Below the pieces are notes generated by a model. It had not been told where the DNA came from. It searched no databases and was given only the letters and a program-made list of their open reading frames with translations. The position numbers were made by a program, and so were the translations under genes. 40,737 bases of DNA, from assembly GCA_043812755.1 (NCBI GenBank), contig JBDRLV010000003.1:1-40737 (forward strand), read 5' to 3'. Source of the DNA: JBDRLV01 sp043812755. GTDB taxonomy: Bacteria > Patescibacteriota > Patescibacteriia > UBA9934 > GWF2-40-263. This document shows, in pieces, positions 23,341 to 29,621 of the stretch (positions are counted from its first letter, which is position 1; each line of letters starts with the position of its first letter).

Positions 23341-23646
23341 TTAAGTGGCGGATTCAAGTGGGGGGTTTGTGTGTTTTTCTGGGATTTTCAAGTTCATCTC
23401 TGGGAACATCAAAGCAAATGAATTCATCCAGAGCACGAGACTGTCGGTGTCGCCTTGCTGGATCACATCGCCGAGCGTTTCAAGTGAAGTGCCAAGTACG
23501 TGAATAAACCATGAATTGTATGAGTTTTCAACAACGATCCTTGCTTTTCGGACTGCTTCCAATGTCTGCACATGACCGACTCTTTTATGTAGTGCTTCAA
23601 GCATCCTTAACCCATTTACATAGGTTTCTTCCAAGCTAAGATTCAT
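23341..23646 (-). CDS. hypothetical protein, mostly helical
   Basis: 101 residues. The ATG follows GGGAGG with a 5-nt gap, a strong Shine-Dalgarno unlike the housekeeping genes. Predicted largely alpha-helical (NLSLEETYVNGLRMLEALHK, TLEAVRKARIVVENS). No signal peptide and no recognised motif. Its promoter (23685-23713) and a shared terminator make it a monocistronic unit. Function unknown. Confidence 0.65.
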   Translation of the reverse strand: MNLSLEETYVNGLRMLEALHKRVGHVQTLEAVRKARIVVENSYNSWFIHVLGTSLETLGDVIQQGDTDSLVLWMNSFALMFPEMNLKIPEKHTNPPLESAT

Positions 23647-23684
23647 GTTCCCTCCCTTGTTTAAGAACTAATAATCAGGAAGTC

Positions 23685-23713
23685 ATAGTAAAACAAAATT
23701 AATAAGATGTCAA
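23685..23713 (-). promoter_or_regulatory. promoter with hairpin over the -35 box
   Basis: On the minus strand it is TTGACA, 17 nt, TACTAT. The -35 lies within the inverted repeat AATAAGATGTC-aagggc-GACATCTTATT (23701-23728). That repeat could be an operator, or a terminator for the gene that ends at 23740. Confidence 0.6.
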
Positions 23714-23739
23714 GGGCGACATCTTATTTTGCTTGTTTT

Positions 23740-24135
23740 TTATCCGAATATTTTTCCCCAGAATCCCTTCTTTTTCTGATTGTTGGACTCGGTTCCCCCA
23801 CTTGCTAGGGGGGGGCTAGGGGGGGTCTGCGGAACATGCAATGACCTCACACCCTGCACAATCCTTTCCATTTCGCGTTCTACAAGTGGCCCTTCATATT
23901 CTCCGCCGTGTGCTGCACCTGCCCCAAGCGTATTAGGCTTTTGGTCTAAGTGTAAATTGATTTGTAATCCACCATTTATATCTTCAATATATACGTGATA
24001 ACGCGGAAATTGCGAACCAGTAATTCTTTTTGAAAAGCTGATCTGGCCTCTTCTTGTTCTAATCTCTCCATAGCCGAATCGTTGCATTAGGTTTCTTGCG
24101 TGATCAGGCAGTGGGCCTTGTAAAAATTTTTTCAT
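23740..24135 (-). CDS. hypothetical protein (last gene of the DHFR-like/HD operon)
   Basis: 131 residues from the ATG at 24135, which starts 1 nt after the preceding stop (TGA-T-ATG). The body has alternating strands (GYGEIRTRRGQISFSKR, RYHVYIEDINGGLQINLHLD) and a GAGAAHGGEYEG turn. I know of no family. The C-terminal tail (PQTPPSPPLASGGTES) is a family-D repeat read in frame, followed by a basic, aromatic end KKKGFWGKIFG. The repeat therefore links the domain to a conserved-looking tail. Confidence 0.6.
   Translation of the reverse strand: MKKFLQGPLPDHARNLMQRFGYGEIRTRRGQISFSKRITGSQFPRYHVYIEDINGGLQINLHLDQKPNTLGAGAAHGGEYEGPLVEREMERIVQGVRSLHVPQTPPSPPLASGGTESNNQKKKGFWGKIFG
23793..23827 (-). repeat. 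family-D palindromic repeat inside the gene at 23740-24135
   Basis: The plus strand reads TTCCCCCACTTGCTAGGGGG then GGGCTAGGGGGGGTCT. The gene reads it antisense, in a different phase from the dusB copy (TPPSPPLASGG versus PPLAPPWKGG). Two different phases are therefore used. Confidence 0.8.
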
Positions 24136-24136
24136 A

Positions 24137-24535
24137 TCATTTTTGTGATAAATAATCAAGCTCTTTTTCTCTCAGCCTTTTTTCTCGTTGAATGATTTGT
24201 AGAACAGCAGAAGATAAGCGTTCGTGAATCGATTGCGTAATAGTGAGTCCCATAGTTTCAAGACTTGAATCAATTTGCGCAATAACAGTTTGTTGCAATT
24301 GAGTAAGAGACTCCTGTGTTATAGAAAGTTTTTTTTGTGGTTTTTCTGGTTTGCTTATCTTAACTGGAGTACCACTATCAAGCAGATCAGAAATAATTGT
24401 GCGAAGTTCTGCTTTTAAGTCGCCGGGGATTTTGTCATGCTCAATATCACAAATAAAAAGAGCATCAAAAACAACAGACCAGATTTTACTTTCTGTTTGC
24501 ATTCTTTCTATTTTTTGTGTTTTTTCTGAATCCAT
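24137..24535 (-). CDS. hypothetical protein with coiled-coil C-terminus
   Basis: 132 residues from the ATG at 24535, 1 nt after the HD gene stop (TAA-T-ATG). Ten further in-frame codons upstream lie inside the HD gene and are unlikely to be used. The protein is helical, with a Lys/Pro-rich linker (KISKPEKPQKK) in the middle and a charged, probably coiled-coil end (IQREKRLREKELDYLS). It has tight coupling on both sides. No family recognised. Confidence 0.6.
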   Translation of the reverse strand: MDSEKTQKIERMQTESKIWSVVFDALFICDIEHDKIPGDLKAELRTIISDLLDSGTPVKISKPEKPQKKLSITQESLTQLQQTVIAQIDSSLETMGLTITQSIHERLSSAVLQIIQREKRLREKELDYLSQK

Positions 24536-24536
24536 A

Positions 24537-25223
24537 TTATTTGTTGCAATAATCCGAATAATCATTGATTGTTTTATTTAAGAAGTCTATTGCTGTTTTT
24601 TTTCGTTTGTTATATTCCTGTTCAAACCACTTATGATAGAAGTGGTTGTCTCTTTGTGAATCATAGAAAATTTTTTTTGCAAATTTTAGCATTAGCAATC
24701 TGCCTTTGGTGCCAGGTTCTGAAAACCACTCTTTTCTTGTTTTGTCAAAACGTTCAATATTCCATTTTTCAAGAACGTCAATGTCTTTTAATAGTTTAGC
24801 TTCATTTGTTCTTCTCGGGAAGGGCTCAGCAAATCCATGTTTTCTAATTGCGTAAGCTACACGCTTCCGAGTTTTCGGATTAACACCAGAGTTTTTAGAT
24901 TCTTTGAGAAATGTAAAATAGGATCCATATCCGTCCCAATAGTTATCAAATAAGAATGTCATTAAAGTATTTGGATTTCTTGTTGATTTCCAAGTGTCAT
25001 GCCAGCAGATAGCTAGAAGCAAAATTTCAAAATCAAGTTGTTGTTTTTGATCAGGGTTTTTAGTGAGAAAATATGATAAGTGCCCAAGGATTCTTTCAAC
25101 GTGTTGTTCATCATGAGTATCGTCTTTACTTTGACTCATTAGATAAATAGCTCTTAAACAAAGACGGTTAGTATTCTGATTTAACACGATATTATGTTGC
25201 TTTAGGAACTCGTAGATCTGCAT
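24537..25223 (-). CDS. HD-domain protein (putative metal-dependent phosphohydrolase)
   Basis: 228 residues. HD-superfamily pattern: H41 in HVERILGHL, H75-D76 in CWHDTW, H129 in AIRKHG and D147/D149 in LLKDIDVLEKW. This is enough to suggest a metal-binding HD phosphohydrolase acting on a nucleotide or similar phosphate ester; the substrate is unknown. It starts 3 nt after the DHFR-like gene stop. The N-terminus (YEFLKQHNIVL) is helical and the protein is soluble. Confidence 0.7.
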   Translation of the reverse strand: MQIYEFLKQHNIVLNQNTNRLCLRAIYLMSQSKDDTHDEQHVERILGHLSYFLTKNPDQKQQLDFEILLLAICWHDTWKSTRNPNTLMTFLFDNYWDGYGSYFTFLKESKNSGVNPKTRKRVAYAIRKHGFAEPFPRRTNEAKLLKDIDVLEKWNIERFDKTRKEWFSEPGTKGRLLMLKFAKKIFYDSQRDNHFYHKWFEQEYNKRKKTAIDFLNKTINDYSDYCNK

Positions 25224-25226
25224 AAA

Positions 25227-25742
25227 TTATAAAACAAAATAATGAAGTTGGATAATATCAGGATTAATTTTTTTTGCATTGGTAAAAAATAACTTTAATT
25301 TAACATCAGGATCTGGAAATAATCTGATCCCATTTGATAGAAGTGTTGGGTTGATATTGATAATGATTTCATCAATCAGCTCTTCTTTTGCAAATGACGA
25401 ATTTAGTTTTGGACCACCTGACAAAAAAGCTTTTTCAAATCCCATTTGCTCAATTGTTTTTTGTGCTTCTGTAGGAGATGAACAGACAGTTACATTTTTT
25501 TCATCAAAAGTTTTATGATTTGTTGAAACAATGATAATAGGAACTTGTTCAATATCTTTTAGAAAATTTTCACCCCAACTTTTTACTTGCTCATATGTTT
25601 TGCGTCCCCAGATGATATGGCCGTATTGTTTTGCTAGTTTTAACATTTCAATCCAACCTTCATGTGGCAAAAAATCTTCGCTACCATGCTCATCAGCTAC
25701 GAATCCATCTGCAGACATTGCCATGAATAAAGTTGTTTTCAT
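25227..25742 (-). CDS. dihydrofolate reductase / RibD C-terminal domain family protein
   Basis: 171 residues. Family marks: MAMSADGFVAD at the N-terminus, IIWGRKTYEQV, VSTNHKT, FLSGGPKLNSSF (NADPH-binding glycine turn) and the closing beta-strands. This group includes YyaP/YwjB-type reductases and the RibD reductase domain. A folate or pterin substrate is likely, but true DHFR activity is not shown. First gene of a four-gene minus-strand run (DHFR-like, HD, two unknowns) with gaps of 3, 1 and 1 nt. Confidence 0.85.
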   Translation of the reverse strand: MKTTLFMAMSADGFVADEHGSEDFLPHEGWIEMLKLAKQYGHIIWGRKTYEQVKSWGENFLKDIEQVPIIIVSTNHKTFDEKNVTVCSSPTEAQKTIEQMGFEKAFLSGGPKLNSSFAKEELIDEIIININPTLLSNGIRLFPDPDVKLKLFFTNAKKINPDIIQLHYFVL

Positions 25743-25768
25743 ATTATTTAGGTTGGTTCAAAATAATG

Positions 25769-25857
25769 TGGCGGTGGGACAGGGATTCGAACCCTGGAAA
25801 CCTTGTGAGTTTACACGCTTTCCAAGCGTGCGCCATCGACCGCTCGGCCATCCCACC
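25769..25857 (-). tRNA. tRNA-Ser (anticodon GGA)
   Basis: On the minus strand a 7-bp acceptor stem (GGTGGGA/TCCCACC) encloses the D-arm GGCCGAGCGGTC, the anticodon arm GCTTGGAAAGC with anticodon GGA, the long variable arm expected of tRNA-Ser, and the T-arm GGGTTCGAATCCC. The discriminator base is G, as for serine, and CCA is encoded (25769-25771). The 5' end of the gene directly abuts the transposase element. Confidence 0.96.
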
Positions 25858-26791
25858 ATGGGGTCAGGTCTTGCTACTGACTTTTTGTATTATACTTCCC
25901 TTTACTTATTCGTCCAATTACTGATGGGTGAAGGCTAACATGTCTGGAAATTTCTACAGCTGTATAACCACAGCGCATTCGTGCCATTTTGATTGCCCCA
26001 TCTCTTTCTTTTAAGGTTTGAATTCCGTCAAACAACTCATTGAGCGTTGGTCTTCCAACGATCCTTTGCTCTCTGGTGTGTTCTATAAGTTTTTCAGAAC
26101 CGCGAGTTTTTGTTTCCCAAATCCAATGGATAAATTGAGGGCTACCGAGCAAAAAACCATTTTTTGCTTCGTTGTGTGGGTCATCTGCATTCATTCCATC
26201 TTTTACAAATTGGCGATAGTTATTTTGCGCTTTTTTTCTATTTTTGCCAAAAAAACCAAGTGTCCAATCCGTGTGCAGCCAATCAGGTATTTTGTTGTGT
26301 CCCGCCGTAGATTTGTAACTGCTCCATTTCCATTCATTTGGATGCTTTACAAATTTGGCACGAACAGGGTTTAAAACAATATATCTTGCAACTTCAAGTA
26401 AGTAAGTCTCTTTTTCGATAATGAATGATTTGTAGCGACCTTGTAGTAAATGTCCTGCACGTCTATGTCTTGAATTAAACCACTGAGTATAATTGCCGTT
26501 AATGTCACGCATTGCTTTTGATAGGTTCGCATCAGGTGTCTCAATTAATATATGATAATGATTGTTCATGAGGCAGTATGCATGACAAATCAAATTGTGA
26601 ATCTCAATTGCATCTTTGACCCAATCTAAAAATTTTAGACGATCTACATTGTCTTTGAAAATATTTTTTTGTTCATTACCCCTAGAGACTACATGATACA
26701 ACGCCCCTGGATACTCAACTCTTAACGGCCTTGCCATACAAGAGTATTATATCATTTATATAAAAAAGTCAGTAGCAAGACCTGACCCCAT
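25858..26791 (-). mobile_element. Y1-transposase element with 29-bp perfect inverted ends
   Basis: The left end ATGGGGTCAGGTCTTGCTAC... (25858-25886) is repeated exactly inverted at 26763-26791. Between them lies a single Y1 (HUH) transposase gene. It is inserted immediately beside tRNA-Ser with no visible target duplication. A solo, diverged end occurs at 38846-38876. Such GGGGTCAGGTCT ends next to Y1 transposases are, from memory, common in many genomes. Confidence 0.85.
25874..26737 (-). CDS. REP-associated / IS200-like tyrosine (Y1, HUH) transposase
   Basis: 287 residues. N-terminal RxxYPGALYHVVSRGN, then the HUH metal motif H60-Y-H62 in LMNNHYHILIETPD, RHRRAGHLLQGRYKS and the ARYIVLNPVRA helix with the candidate catalytic tyrosines (Y112/Y119). 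The C-terminal 35 residues look like a helix-turn-helix (AVEISRHVSLHPSVIGRIS). The family cuts single-stranded DNA at hairpins and is thought to mobilise REP sequences. It could serve the GTAG-type hairpins (family C) of this window; this is inference. Its coding end runs into the left inverted repeat. Confidence 0.9.
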   Translation of the reverse strand: MARPLRVEYPGALYHVVSRGNEQKNIFKDNVDRLKFLDWVKDAIEIHNLICHAYCLMNNHYHILIETPDANLSKAMRDINGNYTQWFNSRHRRAGHLLQGRYKSFIIEKETYLLEVARYIVLNPVRAKFVKHPNEWKWSSYKSTAGHNKIPDWLHTDWTLGFFGKNRKKAQNNYRQFVKDGMNADDPHNEAKNGFLLGSPQFIHWIWETKTRGSEKLIEHTREQRIVGRPTLNELFDGIQTLKERDGAIKMARMRCGYTAVEISRHVSLHPSVIGRISKGKYNTKSQ

Positions 26792-26806
26792 ATATTGATG
26801 TCAATT

Positions 26807-26835
26807 TTGACAGTTATCTAGTTTTGCTCTATTAT
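26807..26835 (+). promoter_or_regulatory. sigma70-type promoter of the gene at 26887
   Basis: TTGACA at 26807-26812, 17 nt, TATTAT at 26830-26835. The leader is about 45 nt and ends with GAAGGGG before the ATG. Confidence 0.75.
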
Positions 26836-26886
26836 TCTTGCGTGGGTTTTGGGATGTTAACTCGGCAACCGTGAGAAGGGGTAAAC

Positions 26887-27252
26887 ATGCTTGTGATGAT
26901 TGTATCTGTTGAAAGCACACATAGACCTGATGGGTACGGGTTTGCGTGCGAAATGCCATGCGGATCAGAACATGACGCAAGAGCGTTTAATGATTTTAAG
27001 AAACATCTTGCAGAAGAGCTCACCCCTGACATTCAATTTGATGATCAGGGGAACGAAGTTGAGCTTGGAGCTTGTTCTGTCGTTCGTTTGCAAATGCCTG
27101 ATAACTGTTCGTATTCAAGAATGGTTGCAGAGCGTTTATGCTACTGTAGGTTTGAGGATCCAGATCTTCTTGTCGAACTTCTTCTGCGACATTTGTTGTG
27201 GGAGCAGTTGGGCAAGGTGTTCACGATTCCAAAATCAACCACAGTGCAGTAG
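26887..27252 (+). CDS. hypothetical protein
   Basis: 121 residues. ATG at 26887 follows GAGAAGGGGTAAAC (strong Shine-Dalgarno). It starts with strands (MLVMIVSVEST), is cysteine-containing (five or six Cys) and acidic in the middle (IQFDDQGNEVELG), with a leucine-rich helix at the end (DLLVELLLRHLLWEQLGK). It is a single-gene unit with a consensus promoter and its own terminator. No family recognised. Confidence 0.6.
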   Translation: MLVMIVSVESTHRPDGYGFACEMPCGSEHDARAFNDFKKHLAEELTPDIQFDDQGNEVELGACSVVRLQMPDNCSYSRMVAERLCYCRFEDPDLLVELLLRHLLWEQLGKVFTIPKSTTVQ

Positions 27253-27284
27253 TTGATCTTTATTGCAAAACTCTAAAGCACACA

Positions 27285-27316
27285 ACTCACCACTGTTTCG
27301 CACAGTGGTTTTTTAT
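27285..27316 (+). terminator. intrinsic terminator
   Basis: CCACTG-tttcgca-CAGTGG followed by TTTTTT. Confidence 0.85.
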
Positions 27317-27396
27317 GTAATAATGTAGTTTGAGGATTATGTTGCTAAACACGCTTTCAAAGCAAAATTTGGCGACAGGATCCTGAGGAGAAATCC

Positions 27397-27753
27397 ATGG
27401 TTCTTTTGATAATTATCATCATTGATAAGAACGAGCGCTTTCATGTGTTTGTTGATGAACAACAAAGAAAAAATCATGCAAGAAGAAAAAGATTTATTCG
27501 CAGTGTAACAGGAAGATTCGATGGTATCTTCCAGCGTCTTGTTTATACAATCTTATTGAATGCAATTGAAGAGACACAATTTAGATGGTTGCGGGCACTA
27601 CATTCAGCTGATGAGTCAGATTCTTCATTTGACATGGTCCGTAAAGTTGCTTTAATCAGTTATTATATGGGAAGAATGCACGGTCTACATGAGGGCGAAG
27701 AAGAGTGGGGAACCCCACTTGATATTGACAATGATGATCAAGACGAGTCTTAA
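27397..27753 (+). CDS. hypothetical protein
   Basis: 118 residues. ATG at 27397 after GAGGAGAAATCC (good Shine-Dalgarno). Beta start (MVLLIIIIIDKNERFHVFVD), basic helix (EQQRKNHARRKRFIRSV), then helices and an acidic tail (DIDNDDQDES). Own terminator (about 27752-27780, ATCTGC/GCGGAT plus T-run). It is of the same expression style as its neighbours. Function unknown. Confidence 0.6.
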   Translation: MVLLIIIIIDKNERFHVFVDEQQRKNHARRKRFIRSVTGRFDGIFQRLVYTILLNAIEETQFRWLRALHSADESDSSFDMVRKVALISYYMGRMHGLHEGEEEWGTPLDIDNDDQDES

Positions 27754-27780
27754 TCTGCTAAACTTGGCGGATTTTTTTTA

Positions 27781-27826
27781 CGACTTTTTGTAATAAAAAA
27801 GAGGTGATTGCCTCTTATAGAGTTTT
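27781..27826 (-). terminator. intrinsic terminator for the minus-strand gene
   Basis: On the minus strand AAGAGG-caatca-CCTCTT followed by TTTT, next to the stop of the gene at 27815. Confidence 0.7.
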
Positions 27827-28435
27827 TTCGTCTGCTTGTTTTGCAAACACTGCAACTGGTGCGTGGAAAGGAATTCTCCATCCCTCAAGAACAACATCAG
27901 TGCTTCTGTCCAGGCCCTTTTTCAGCATCTGCCTGAAGCATTTTCTACACACAACGGATGGTCTTCCTTCAATCCCGATCAGAACAGACCGGCGTGGGTC
28001 CAAGCGTGATCTGCGCGCTCCTTCACATTCCTTGTTGTTACACATTTCATCTTGATCCCAGATCACGTTGATGAGCAAGATAACATTGTCTACTGGGATG
28101 TGCTCAATTTCCACAGGTGGATATAGGAACGTTTTTGTGGTCTCTTCATCGTGTGCGAAAGGAGATTTTGGTCGGATTTGAATCTTCCCATCTTCACAAA
28201 GCCGCACCTCAATCCAAAATCCAGTTTTTTCTGATGCAGTCTCGACCTGCGTGTTTTCAAAAGCAGGGTGAAAGAACATTTCACGATTTTTTGCTTGCAT
28301 GATTACGGCTGACGATATCATGCAAGATCTAGAAGCATTAGTGAGTTGACCATGCAGGACCCTTTTGCCATCTTTGCCAAAGGCTTCTCTTGTCAGCAAG
28401 ATGACTTCTTGCTTGTATCCCACCATGAGTGTCAT
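27815..28435 (-). CDS. hypothetical protein with possible zinc-binding Cys pairs
   Basis: 206 residues from ATG 28435, which is preceded by AAGGAAGG. An in-frame ATG 12 codons upstream lacks such a site. Mixed beta-rich domain, then CNNKEC (about residues 139-144) and CRKC (about 171-174), which together could hold one zinc ion. This resembles a zinc ribbon with a long insert, and the sequence between (RRSRLDPRRSVLIG) is basic. Driven by a TTGACA/TAAGAT promoter with 17-nt spacing (28470-28498). No family recognised. Confidence 0.6.
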   Translation of the reverse strand: MTLMVGYKQEVILLTREAFGKDGKRVLHGQLTNASRSCMISSAVIMQAKNREMFFHPAFENTQVETASEKTGFWIEVRLCEDGKIQIRPKSPFAHDEETTKTFLYPPVEIEHIPVDNVILLINVIWDQDEMCNNKECEGARRSRLDPRRSVLIGIEGRPSVVCRKCFRQMLKKGLDRSTDVVLEGWRIPFHAPVAVFAKQADEKTL

Positions 28436-28469
28436 AAGGCCTTCCTTTCTGTTTAAAGAGCTCGCGAAC

Positions 28470-28498
28470 ATCTTATTGGTAAGCTTTCAGATTGTCAA
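28470..28498 (-). promoter_or_regulatory. sigma70-type promoter of the gene at 28435
   Basis: On the minus strand TTGACA, 17 nt, TAAGAT. It lies back to back with the promoter of the exchanger gene. Confidence 0.7.
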
Positions 28499-28556
28499 GG
28501 ATTATTTGAACATCAATTGCAAACCACGAACGCACAGCGACTTTTTTCTAAAGTTT

Positions 28557-28565
28557 TGATATAAT
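28557..28565 (+). promoter_or_regulatory. extended -10 promoter of the exchanger gene
   Basis: TG-A-TATAAT (-10 at 28560-28565), 9 nt before ATG 28575: a nearly leaderless start. Confidence 0.65.
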
Positions 28566-28574
28566 ATAGTCATT

Positions 28575-29531
28575 ATGGTAATGAATGTATTTTTACTAAT
28601 TGGAGGTTTTGTACTCCTTATTTTAGGTGCAGATTATTTAGTTAAAGGAGCAGCATCTATTGCAAGGTATTTTAATATTCGTACACTCGTGATTGGGTTG
28701 ACTGTAGTTGCTTTTGGGACATCTGCACCTGAACTTGTAGTTAATCTTTTTTCTGCACTTTCTGGGTCAAATGAATTGGCTGTTGCAAATATTCTTGGTT
28801 CTAACATAAGCAATATTTTGTTAATTTTAGGAGTTGCAGCACTTATTACACCTCTTGCTGTTCATCGAGGGACAGTCTGGAAAGAGATTCCTTTTTCGCT
28901 TCTTGCAGCAATTATTCTTGTTGTACTTGGCTTTGATGTTTTTTTTGGCATGGGAGCTGGAAATTATTTAACACGCGGAGACGGAATTGTCCTTCTTGGA
29001 TTCTTTGCAATATTTCTTTATTACACATTTGGAATGAGCAAAGCAGAAGGAGAACATGGTGATCGCGTTGAAACATATCCAATTTGGAAATCTATTCTGT
29101 TTGCTTTGGCAGGATTAGTTGGGCTTGTTCTTGGAGGAAAGTTTATTGTTGACTCAGGTGTAGATATTGCACGAACGTTTGGAGTTTCTGAGCACTTGAT
29201 TGGGGTTACAATTGTTGCAGTTGGAACTTCCTTGCCAGAACTTGCTACAGCAATCATGGCTGCAATCAGAAAACATGTTGATTTAGCTATTGGTGGAATA
29301 ATAGGTTCTAACATATTCAACATATTTTTTGTGCTTGGAGTTACATCGATTGTTTCTCCGCTTGGGTTTGTTCAAAGCGCACTGCAGGACGGTTTGGTTG
29401 TTGTTGCCGTTACGTTTGCATTATTTTTAAGTATGTTTTTAGGCAAAAAGCATCATCTTCAAAGATGGACAGGTGGGCTGTTTGTTCTTGGATATATTGC
29501 TTATATAACACTTTCAATTATTAGAGGATAA
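28575..29531 (+). CDS. calcium/sodium antiporter (CaCA family, YrbG-like)
   Basis: 318 residues, about ten membrane helices in two inverted halves. The two alpha-repeats are plain: VIGLTVVAFGTSAPELVVN (39-57, GTSAPE at 48-53) and LIGVTIVAVGTSLPELATA (208-226, GTSLPE at 217-222), each followed by a GSNI.N segment (GSNISN; GSNIFN). These acidic residues bind Ca2+ and Na+. The likely role is Ca2+ export in exchange for Na+ or H+. It ends before a strong terminator, so it is monocistronic. Confidence 0.94.
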   Translation: MVMNVFLLIGGFVLLILGADYLVKGAASIARYFNIRTLVIGLTVVAFGTSAPELVVNLFSALSGSNELAVANILGSNISNILLILGVAALITPLAVHRGTVWKEIPFSLLAAIILVVLGFDVFFGMGAGNYLTRGDGIVLLGFFAIFLYYTFGMSKAEGEHGDRVETYPIWKSILFALAGLVGLVLGGKFIVDSGVDIARTFGVSEHLIGVTIVAVGTSLPELATAIMAAIRKHVDLAIGGIIGSNIFNIFFVLGVTSIVSPLGFVQSALQDGLVVVAVTFALFLSMFLGKKHHLQRWTGGLFVLGYIAYITLSIIRG

Positions 29532-29553
29532 GTATTTGTCTATTGTTTGTTTG

Positions 29554-29580
29554 CACTGGAATTGAACTTCCAGTGTTTTT
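29554..29580 (+). terminator. intrinsic terminator after the exchanger gene
   Basis: CACTGGAA-ttgaac-TTCCAGTG followed by TTTTT. Confidence 0.9.
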
Positions 29581-29621
29581 GTCCTCTTGCAATTCAAGTG
29601 ATTTCAGTGCAAGCTATAAAC

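Noticed and set aside
25733..25938. ORFs on the plus strand over the tRNA-Ser gene
   Set aside because: They are complements of the tRNA and of the transposase end.
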